Source of the DNA: Bacteroidota bacterium
GTDB taxonomy: Bacteria; Bacteroidota; Bacteroidia; Bacteroidales; SKPS01
Reading direction: 5' to 3'
Assembly (NCBI GenBank): GCA_022709695.1
Contig: JAKLII010000001.1
Location: forward strand, 522,881-586,880
Length of the DNA stretch: 64,000 nucleotides
Part shown: positions 53,673 through 61,032 of the stretch, piece by piece
How the letters are laid out: every line of letters starts with the position of its first letter
Numbering within the stretch: the first letter of the stretch is position 1
Translations under genes and position numbers: made by a program
Notes under the pieces: generated by a model
Database searches by the model: none
Told to the model about the DNA's origin: nothing
Seen by the model: only the letters and a program-made list of their open reading frames with translations

Positions 53673-53746
53673 GGATACACCAACTTGTGACTGATGATCC
53701 TCCTTCAACTCAATCCAAACGGAGTTGACTGCTTAATATAAAGGCA

Positions 53747-54607
53747 TCAAAAGGCTTTCTTGATGTTCCAAGTGATACAGTTTAAGATACCCCCTTCTTT
53801 GGCTATTACATTCGAATCAATGCTTCGGATTTCTTTTCCCTTAAAGTTTTCATGAAATACCTTCAGCGCTTCATCATCTTCCTTCAAACCGAAAGTTGGC
53901 ACAATGACCGCTGAATCAGTTTCAAGATAGTTGATGTAGATGCCTTTGGCACTCGTATATGATGGGTTGGAATATGGATTGTAGGGTAGTTTTATGCAAA
54001 CCAAACCTGCTGATTGAAGGATATCGAGAATTTGATGCATCATATGCTGGTCTTCTGGTTTAGTCATATCATTGACAAAGACCGTATTGTCATCAAGAAA
54101 GCGAACCATTCCATCGGCGTGTCCAGTGAAATCCCTTTTTTTATCCCATGGAAGAAATATGATTTCCTTGACCCCTAACCGTGCTATTAGTTCTGATTTC
54201 ACCTCCTTGTCTGAAAGGTGATTGTTTTCATCAAAGACCTTGTTACACATGATGACTCTATTGCTTGAGCGAACCACGTTGCCACCATCCACCTTCAACT
54301 TTGATTTTTCGGTAACGATGTTAATCCGACGGCAAATGTCATCCACGTCTGAAAGGTTCTTCTGTTGGGTGGCTGACTGCATGTAGTCTGGGTTATACAC
54401 AAACTGCGCAAAATGGTCATCACTGACTTGAATGGGCATGAAATCACGTGCCCAAATGTTTCTGGTCATGGGCAAAATGGAAAACTTGACATTGCATTCA
54501 TTAAAAATTCCCATTAGTTCAAGGAAGAATGCCCTATACGGCTCGGTTTCCTTTCGCATCAGGCTATCAGCCAGATAAACAAGATTGATTTCTTTGTCGG
54601 TAATCAT
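53747..54607 (-). CDS. Agmatine deiminase / peptidyl-arginine deiminase family protein
   Basis: The guanidino-group-modifying motifs are in order: WARDFMPIQ (from residue 52), DGGNVVRS (107), FTGHADGMVRF (His163, Asp165) and the C-terminal catalytic Cys277 in GGILNCITW. Such enzymes convert agmatine or arginine residues to the N-carbamoyl or citrulline form. At 286 residues it is shorter than typical agmatine deiminases (about 350), and no putrescine pathway genes are adjacent. It lacks a signal peptide, so it would act in the cytoplasm. Substrate uncertain. Confidence 0.85.
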   Translation of the reverse strand: MITDKEINLVYLADSLMRKETEPYRAFFLELMGIFNECNVKFSILPMTRNIWARDFMPIQVSDDHFAQFVYNPDYMQSATQQKNLSDVDDICRRINIVTEKSKLKVDGGNVVRSSNRVIMCNKVFDENNHLSDKEVKSELIARLGVKEIIFLPWDKKRDFTGHADGMVRFLDDNTVFVNDMTKPEDQHMMHQILDILQSAGLVCIKLPYNPYSNPSYTSAKGIYINYLETDSAVIVPTFGLKEDDEALKVFHENFKGKEIRSIDSNVIAKEGGILNCITWNIKKAF

Positions 54608-54657
54608 TGCATTATGGGTTATAGTTTAGAAATCTGATGGTGGATCGGAAGGGATCG

Positions 54658-55089
54658 TCAGGAAAGTTGTTTTTGAATGGATTTAAGAATCCTTAGCATC
54701 ACCCCTCTCTCGAATGATAATGCCAGTGTGCCGTCACTAAACCTGTCACTTCGTACATATGCTGTGATAAGTTGGCACTTAGTGGGTATGTCTACGGTGT
54801 CATAATCAAAATTTTTATCCCGTACCATCAGTTTGCCTTCAGACCAGTCCATCCATGCAAAATCTACAATAATCGGAATCTGGTAGACAACTTTTAAGAA
54901 CTCGTTTATAACTGGAGCGCTGATGTAATAAGGAAATTCAAAAACGTTCTTCTCCACTTCTTCCCCTCCGCCTACCTCATAGAACTTCCTAGTTTCTTCA
55001 ATTTTTGGTATCAAGTCGAGTAAAGGTTGCCAATCAGACTTGGTATATGCCAAAATAACTTCTTTATAGTTATCATGTTGTAGGCTCAT
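54658..55089 (-). CDS. DUF6508-like small protein
   Basis: The 143-residue protein has the segments IEETRKFYEVGGGEEVEKNV, WMDWSEGK and RSDRFSDGTLALSFERGVML near the C-terminus, a pattern I associate with DUF6508 proteins. It has no signal or membrane segment and no known activity. It lies 50 bases upstream of the deiminase gene on the same strand, so they may be co-transcribed. Confidence 0.65.
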   Translation of the reverse strand: MSLQHDNYKEVILAYTKSDWQPLLDLIPKIEETRKFYEVGGGEEVEKNVFEFPYYISAPVINEFLKVVYQIPIIVDFAWMDWSEGKLMVRDKNFDYDTVDIPTKCQLITAYVRSDRFSDGTLALSFERGVMLRILKSIQKQLS

Positions 55090-55228
55090 ATCTATTTGTA
55101 TTATAATTAATTAAAACCTCCAAGAGCAACCAAAGGTACGCCAAAAAGAAATATCATGATACACTCCTACTAAGATCTTTTGTATGCTGATGATATCCAT
55201 CGAAGGACAAGACTATGCCCACCAATAT

Positions 55229-55326
55229 CAGAAATTTTTGTCCCAGAAATTTTTTCAAAAACCGAATTGTTCTCGAACCAAAGTCAAATTTTCTGAAATT
55301 TTTCTCCCAGAAAATTTTTCAAAAAT
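55229..55326. repeat. Direct repeat of an AT-rich motif
   Basis: cagaaatttttgtcccagaa-type sequence ending ttttttcaaaaa occurs twice about 60 bases apart (55229-55265 and 55290-55326). The gap 55090-55452 has no convincing gene; a G-rich run lies at 55350-55377. Confidence 0.45.
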
Positions 55327-55452
55327 GTGTTTTGGGGATCAGATAGCCTGCATGGGGCAGGCAGGAGGGGGGGGTATAGAACAGATACCGTCGGAGGGGA
55401 GGGCATACCATTATTATATGGGTACCAAATCTTGGGTCTTGAACTGTTGTTT

Positions 55453-56088
55453 CTATTGGTTCAACTGAAATAACTTACAGTTCTGAGCAGCACATTCGCC
55501 AGCAAATGCTGCCTTCAGCCCATGATACTGTGGATCATGTATGGAGTCAATAATGGACATGCACTGCTTAAAATCGCCTTTTGACCTGTATATCTCTGCC
55601 ATCATAATCATGTCATTCAGTTCGGTGATGTCCAGCAACTCCAGTAAACGGTCAAGATTCGAATTCCAGATGGCTTCATCTTCCAATGACTCAAATAACG
55701 GCTTATCCTTACGCAACCTATCGTTGAAAGCCCACAGGATATTCTGTCTTATATACATTTCGTCATCACTGTTCTGCGCAACGCCACCCTTTAGCGCTGC
55801 CACATACTGCCCAATGGTAAGAAATTCTGCTTTGTCTGCATTTTCCCATTCAGCATTGCCGCTGCCATAGCGACGAAAACTTCCCACCTCTTCCGATTTG
55901 CTGATCCAAAAGAAGTTTTCGCATTTTTTGCATTGGGTTAGTTCGGGGAACTCCTTCAACATGCGCGCAATCACCTTCCCGTCAGAATAAACCTTTGCAC
56001 CAAATGAATTTCCACTCATAATGGAACCCCGCTGAATCAGATTACCGCAGGTTGGGCATTTGTAAACAAAATTACCTCCAAGCATCAT
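55453..56088 (-). CDS. Zinc-ribbon hypothetical protein
   Basis: The 211-residue protein begins with a CPTCG motif and carries a second pair CKKC about 40 residues later, together forming a probable zinc ribbon. The C-terminal half is helical (LEDEAIWNSNLDRLLELLD, MAEIYRSKGDFKQCMSIIDS) and TPR-like. No family is recognised. There is no signal peptide. Confidence 0.7.
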   Translation of the reverse strand: MMLGGNFVYKCPTCGNLIQRGSIMSGNSFGAKVYSDGKVIARMLKEFPELTQCKKCENFFWISKSEEVGSFRRYGSGNAEWENADKAEFLTIGQYVAALKGGVAQNSDDEMYIRQNILWAFNDRLRKDKPLFESLEDEAIWNSNLDRLLELLDITELNDMIMMAEIYRSKGDFKQCMSIIDSIHDPQYHGLKAAFAGECAAQNCKLFQLNQ

Positions 56089-56336
56089 AATGCAATATCT
56101 TTATAAGTTTGTGCTGATTTGATTCGGCAAGTTACATCTAATACGGTACAAGTTACAGGCTGAAATGGCTTTTTTGCCAACATTTGAAACAGTGACAGTG
56201 AGATTAGACCACCCCCTTTTTGAATGTCACTGTTTTTTCTCCTGTTTAAATTGATGTTTTTGCCTGTACCCTGTACCTTTTTATAATTCATGATTTCATA
56301 ACTTAGCAAACGAAATAGAACCCAAAACGGATTGAC

Positions 56337-56426
56337 ATGCTTCAATATATCAAGAACCTGCTTCCCCGTTTGAGACAGTACGCCAGACGCTGGACAGGAT
56401 TGAACTGTTGGACGGGTAAAATATAA
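56337..56426 (+). pseudogene. Truncated, frameshifted paralogue of the next gene
   Basis: The reading from ATG 56337 begins MLQYIKNLLPRLRQYA, parallel to MKDYLQNLLPHVREYS at the start of the gene at 56439. After a frame change the sequence reads LDRIELLDG and stops, parallel to LDKQELFVD. Only the first ~30 codons survive. The remaining gap 56089-56336 holds nothing recognisable. Confidence 0.7.
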
Positions 56427-56438
56427 TCATACCTCATT

Positions 56439-57188
56439 ATGAAAGACTATCTTCAAAATCTGTTGCCACATGTCCGTGAATACAGCCAAAGCCTTGACAA
56501 GCAAGAACTGTTTGTGGATAAGCCGTGGGTGATTCTGGATGAGAACAACAATCAGCAGAAGTACATCTTCCGACGCAACGGTGAACTGATCATGTCGTTG
56601 AATGGTCAGGTTTCAACAGGAAGGTGGGAGTATATTTCAGCCGCCAAAAGCCTGTTAATAAACAGAATAAAGGATAAGATACTGTTGAATCAGGATTTTT
56701 TTGATCCAGCGGTGATGATACTGAAGATGGATGGAAATAAGGAAAAGCCCTTCCTGATGGCAAATGAACAGTTAATTCCTGACCTTAATATCGAGAATCA
56801 CCTTAGAAGAGTATTTTTTGAAAAGAATAATATCAGATTGCTTCAATTATCCAATGGTGCAAGTCTTGAATTACATGATAATCTTCGTGAAACTTTTGGA
56901 ACGGTCACCATAAATGCTCAACCTGTTGCCGATGGGGTCATCCAAGGTGTAAATGGCTTAAAGAAATATGTGGTGAGGGACAGTAGGATTGTAAAAGTTT
57001 TAACAAAACAAAAATATAAAACGAACAATGGTGTAATAGAAATTGAAAACGAAGAATTATTGCTTGAAGAAATTGGGAATTCCGTTTTCAAAGACAATCA
57101 ACCTGCTCCTGATGGTAAATATAGAATAAGTGCTTTAAAAAAAATCTATGTACAAAAGGGCAAGATAGTTAAGATCAGCATGTTTTAA
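56439..57188 (+). CDS. Hypothetical protein with two related C-terminal repeats
   Basis: The 249-residue protein begins MKDYLQNLLPHVREYSQSLD and has YIFRRNGELIMSLNGQVSTG. Near the C-terminus two repeats of the form (P)VADG..QGVNGLKKYVVRDSRIVK / PAPDGKYRISALKKIYV can be seen. It resembles a group of Bacteroidota hypothetical proteins that I recall by pattern only; no function is known. No signal peptide. A fragment of a paralogue lies just upstream. Confidence 0.7.
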   Translation: MKDYLQNLLPHVREYSQSLDKQELFVDKPWVILDENNNQQKYIFRRNGELIMSLNGQVSTGRWEYISAAKSLLINRIKDKILLNQDFFDPAVMILKMDGNKEKPFLMANEQLIPDLNIENHLRRVFFEKNNIRLLQLSNGASLELHDNLRETFGTVTINAQPVADGVIQGVNGLKKYVVRDSRIVKVLTKQKYKTNNGVIEIENEELLLEEIGNSVFKDNQPAPDGKYRISALKKIYVQKGKIVKISMF

Positions 57189-57196
57189 AAACATAT
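57175..57196 (+). other. Shared palindromic gene-end sequence, copy 1
   Basis: atcagcatgttttaaaaaca spans the stop codon of the gene ending at 57188; the palindrome ATGTTTT-A-AAAACAT may act as a weak AT-rich terminator. The same sequence follows the next gene (58016-58037). Confidence 0.4.
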
Positions 57197-57271
57197 TATT
57201 TTAAAGACCAACCATATTCATTACCCGCATGAATAATCTTAAGTATCCTTAAACTCTTAATAAACAATTCA

Positions 57272-58012
57272 ATGTATAAGACACATCCTGATGTTCATAC
57301 CCCGAATGGAAACAAAATTATTTGGCGATACATGAGTATTGATAAGTTTCTGCATCTTATTGTCCAAGGGAAACTTTATTTTAGCAGGTTGTCAAAAATG
57401 ACAGATAAGTATGAAGGCACCGTCCCTGAATTGATGTTTCGCAAGAAAATTATAGAAATTCTACAATCTGAATCAGACAAAGCATGGGAAAATATACATA
57501 AAGAGAAGAAATATCTTGAAGAATTTAGAGACAAAACCTTCATAAATTGTTGGTCAATTGATCGTGATGAATCTTATGCCCTATGGAAGATATACTTAAG
57601 TGGCTCCTCGTGCGGTGTTGCTATCAAAACTACGGTCAGTAAGTTGCGCAAATCATTAGAAAAAGTGAAAGGTAATCCTGATTTTTTTATTGGTGAAGTG
57701 GATTATAAAGTACAGTTTCCCATTTATCCTCCCAATCCACAGCAATTATGTGTTTATAAAAGAGAATTTTACAAGTATGAAAAAGAGTTACGGGCTTTCT
57801 TTGTTATGGAAGATTCTGCTTTCAACGAAAACCCATCAATCAAAGAACTGGATGGTTGGAATGTAGATATTGATATCAATACCTTAATTGATAGTATTTA
57901 CTTAAGTCCATTTACAGGTGGTTGGTTTGAGGCAAGTTTTAGGTCTATCATTGAACACATTAAACCAGAACTAGTGCCTTTGATCCAATCCTCAGAGATC
58001 AAGGATGAATAA
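57272..58012 (+). CDS. DUF2971-family protein
   Basis: The 246-residue protein has IIWRYMSIDKFLHLIVQGKL, then DKYEGTVPE, INCWSIDRDESYALWKIYL, GVAIKTTVSKL and KYEKELRAFFV, the conserved blocks of DUF2971. It is cytoplasmic by sequence. The family is common in accessory regions but its activity is not established. It lies in a run of three + strand genes with repeated gene-end sequences. Confidence 0.8.
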   Translation: MYKTHPDVHTPNGNKIIWRYMSIDKFLHLIVQGKLYFSRLSKMTDKYEGTVPELMFRKKIIEILQSESDKAWENIHKEKKYLEEFRDKTFINCWSIDRDESYALWKIYLSGSSCGVAIKTTVSKLRKSLEKVKGNPDFFIGEVDYKVQFPIYPPNPQQLCVYKREFYKYEKELRAFFVMEDSAFNENPSIKELDGWNVDIDINTLIDSIYLSPFTGGWFEASFRSIIEHIKPELVPLIQSSEIKDE

Positions 58013-58015
58013 AGT

Positions 58016-58037
58016 TCAGCATGTTTTAAAAACATAA
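58016..58037 (+). other. Shared palindromic gene-end sequence, copy 2
   Basis: ttcagcatgttttaaaaaca, followed by an AT-rich run, repeats the sequence found at 57175-57196. Confidence 0.4.
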
Positions 58038-58102
58038 TTTTTTTAATTTACCAATAGTATATGCTTGAATATTAACAACATATCCGTCTAAAGCCCAGAC
58101 AA

Positions 58103-58819
58103 ATGAGACTTACAACCCAGCAATACGATGAAATTGAAATAAAATATATGTCCGACTCGGCTGACGGTCAGGAAGATGAAATTTTTGAATTGATCGAAAA
58201 TCTGGAACTGGATGCTGATGATTACAGGGGATTCCGTTTCAGGGCATACCTTAAGTCACTGGTTGATGATTATGAAGGTGGCATTGATGATTGTAACATG
58301 GCAATAATGCTGGAGCCGATGTATGCCGATGCCTATCACCTTCGGATGATGTTGCACCAGTATGTCGATGATCTGGTTTCAGCCATCGCGGATATAGATG
58401 CATTGGTTGAACTGTTGCCAGATTTGTTAGGATTGTACTGTCACAGGGCTGTCTTTAAAAACAGGATAAAGGATTATGAAGGTGCCATTTCAGATGCCAA
58501 TTTAGAACTGGACAGAAACCCCAAGGATACCTTTTCCAATCTGCAACGTGCTTATGCCAAAAGCATGTTGGGTTTTAAGAAGGAATCGCTGGAAGACTAT
58601 GACCGCATTGTAGCCATGCAGCCTGACAGTGGCATTGTGTACAAGATGAGGGCAGACGAGTACTATAAGCAGGAACTGTATCAACAGGCATTGGAAGATT
58701 ACAACCTAGCCATTGCATTTGAACCAGATTATGAAGATGCATACCATTGCCGAGGCGATGCGAAATTCAAACTGGGCGATAAAGAGGGTGCCAAACAGGA
58801 TTGGGATGTAAAAACTTGA
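58103..58819 (+). CDS. TPR-repeat protein
   Basis: The 238-residue protein consists mostly of tetratricopeptide-like repeats with the usual A/G/Y/L pattern, e.g. YEGGIDDCNMAIMLEPMYAD, YEGAISDANLELDRNPKD, YQQALEDYNLAIAFEPDYED, ending LGDKEGAKQDW. TPR proteins act as protein-protein scaffolds. No signal peptide. It is convergent with drmB. Confidence 0.88.
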   Translation: MRLTTQQYDEIEIKYMSDSADGQEDEIFELIENLELDADDYRGFRFRAYLKSLVDDYEGGIDDCNMAIMLEPMYADAYHLRMMLHQYVDDLVSAIADIDALVELLPDLLGLYCHRAVFKNRIKDYEGAISDANLELDRNPKDTFSNLQRAYAKSMLGFKKESLEDYDRIVAMQPDSGIVYKMRADEYYKQELYQQALEDYNLAIAFEPDYEDAYHCRGDAKFKLGDKEGAKQDWDVKT

Positions 58820-58981
58820 TGATGGCACAGTAGTGGACTAAAAAATTTGGTCAGGAACCTACGGTTAACTTAACGTACATCCTATCTATAAAAACAACAA
58901 GAAAGAAACACAGTACAACCTTCAAGACCAAGACGGTTCTTGAGGCTTTTGTAATCTGCTTGCAAATGCATTTGCGTTGAT

Positions 58982-61030
58982 TTATCTAAAGAAACCATAA
59001 CTTTTGTCTATTAATATTTTTCTATCAAGAAATGAATTGAATTCTTCACAAGATGTTTCACTAATCAGCAAGCACGAATAACAAGCTGCGTAATTAAGTC
59101 CTCCAACTCCTTGTCCATCGCTTTCATAACAAATCGGGTCGCTGCTGCAATCTCTGGCTCTCAATAATGAAGTAGATAAAATCCTTGAAAAATTTTCGCA
59201 TTCTGCTTGCTTAATCAATCCGCCAAAACTTCCTTCACTACCCGCAATAGTGTATATTAAAAGTCCGTTCATCGTGTCACTGTCGCAATAGATTCTTTCT
59301 GAAACAGAAGAAGAAGGATAGCCACAAATAAATTCTAACTCCTTAATGATTAAGTGAGAGAAGCTGTGAATGAATAAAAATTTTGCTAAATGAGTATCAT
59401 CGGAAAACTTGTCTTGCTTCAGCATTTCATTTTGCTTAATTCTACTTATTAAATCGGTTATATTCTTGTTACCTTTATCATTGTTTATATAGTTCACAAT
59501 TCGCCTCTTTATTTCATCATCGTTCCATTTAATAAAAATCCCTTCTCCAAAATTTTCAACTCCCATTAAGTATTCTGTTTCCTTTGGGTTAGCAACTGTA
59601 AACTTTGCTTTTAGAGGAATTTCCTTATTGTCAAATTTTATTTTCTTTTCTCCATTAGAAGAAAATATATCTCTATCCATTGGGCTTAATCTTGTGTAGC
59701 CTGTTTGAACGGAAGTAAGTTTCAGTCGTTTGATTTTTATGATTTTTTCAAAACCAAAATTTTTCAATTCATCATTCAACGGTATATCTTCAAGGATTAA
59801 ATCTTTTTCCCCTGAAGTAAAGTTTCCTGTGTTTAGCAAGTATTGATACTCGTTCAGTAAGTAGTGATATTCATTCTTGCGAAATTCGTTTTCACTTAAA
59901 TAGACCCCCTCACCTAAAACCTGTTTCACTTCATCAATATTAAAGTTATAAAACGATGCAATTTCTTCATGTGACTTTCCCAAAGATTGTGCGGTTAAGA
60001 TTGCTTGCTTTTGTGAATGAGATAATTTTATTTCAGGTTGTGGAATGAACAAACTATTCATTACAATTGGATAGTAAATGCTGTTACTAGTTCTGATTAG
60101 AGGCTTGAAGTAAACTGGATACGTTTTTTGTTCGCTGTCGGTAATGTTCCCTTTCTTCAATCTAAGATTGAAGAAACCCGCCAGAGTTTTTTTTCGTTTG
60201 CAACTTTCACATTGAATTGTGATGCCTACTAGGTCAGAAAGTTTTGTTGAACGCTGATAAGTAAGAGAAACATTATCACAACAAGGTTCTTGTCCTAAAA
60301 CATATCTTCCGCTTTCAAGCCCTTCCGTTTCTTCATCTGTGTTATTGGTTCCCAATCGTTCCGCAGTAATCCATTTTGTCCAATCAATATCTCTAATATC
60401 ACCATCAGGTGAAACAAAAACAAAACGAACTTGCTCTAACTTATGAAATTTTCTTCTCGGCTTTCCTGTTAGAAAATTCTCCTTATAGCAGCAATAGCAA
60501 TTTGGTCTGCCTGAAAGTTTCGTGTCAAAAACAAATCGTTCTCTGATTCTGTCAGAGTCATTTAACCCTTCGTCATTTCTCAATACATCTTGCCAACCAT
60601 TCCACCATTCAGCAATCGGCTTAAATCTTTCGCATGTCTCACAAAAAAACCAGTTCGGAAAATATTCTACTCTGCCAACGTGATTTTCTTTTGCTGGTAT
60701 TAACCTGTTGTCCTCATTCTGCGCATTTGGCGGAACTTGAATTAACCTTTGAAGATTCTGAAAAATCCCTGTACCTCTTAAACGATTCAACAAACGGGGT
60801 TCTTTGATTTCAAAAATGTAGTTGCCCTCATCATCAGTAAGTAAATAATTGCTCGGATTGTTTGAATTAAAAAACCACCAGTGATTTATGTCCATCACTT
60901 TGTAAGCACCAACTGGACTTTCAATAATTGACTGAACCCCCGATGTTGCTGTAACTGCTTTTCGTGTCTGTGTATGTATATAGCGTTTCACAGTTCGCTG
61001 AGTGTTTCCTTTGCTATAATATTTTGCCAT
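58982..61030 (-). CDS. drmB: DISARM protein DrmB (DUF1998)
   Basis: The 682-residue protein carries the DUF1998 domain at its C-terminus: IHSFSHLIIKELEFICGYPS, SERIYC, GLLIYTIAGSEGSFGGL, then CSSDPICYES...AACYSCLLISETSC, with Cys residues likely to bind zinc. Further Cys pairs occur at FFCETC, CYCC and CESC. Family knowledge places DrmB with DrmA as the core of DISARM antiphage systems. Its start lies 2 bases after the drmA stop, indicating translational coupling. No drmC (PLD nuclease) follows; the downstream gene is on the other strand. Confidence 0.88.
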   Translation of the reverse strand: MAKYYSKGNTQRTVKRYIHTQTRKAVTATSGVQSIIESPVGAYKVMDINHWWFFNSNNPSNYLLTDDEGNYIFEIKEPRLLNRLRGTGIFQNLQRLIQVPPNAQNEDNRLIPAKENHVGRVEYFPNWFFCETCERFKPIAEWWNGWQDVLRNDEGLNDSDRIRERFVFDTKLSGRPNCYCCYKENFLTGKPRRKFHKLEQVRFVFVSPDGDIRDIDWTKWITAERLGTNNTDEETEGLESGRYVLGQEPCCDNVSLTYQRSTKLSDLVGITIQCESCKRKKTLAGFFNLRLKKGNITDSEQKTYPVYFKPLIRTSNSIYYPIVMNSLFIPQPEIKLSHSQKQAILTAQSLGKSHEEIASFYNFNIDEVKQVLGEGVYLSENEFRKNEYHYLLNEYQYLLNTGNFTSGEKDLILEDIPLNDELKNFGFEKIIKIKRLKLTSVQTGYTRLSPMDRDIFSSNGEKKIKFDNKEIPLKAKFTVANPKETEYLMGVENFGEGIFIKWNDDEIKRRIVNYINNDKGNKNITDLISRIKQNEMLKQDKFSDDTHLAKFLFIHSFSHLIIKELEFICGYPSSSVSERIYCDSDTMNGLLIYTIAGSEGSFGGLIKQAECENFSRILSTSLLRARDCSSDPICYESDGQGVGGLNYAACYSCLLISETSCEEFNSFLDRKILIDKSYGFFR

Positions 61031-61032
61031 AG

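Noticed and set aside
55184..55468. Possible small plus-strand gene (94 codons)
   Set aside because: It runs through the AT-rich direct repeats and a G-run, lacks any family pattern and overlaps the end of a minus-strand gene.
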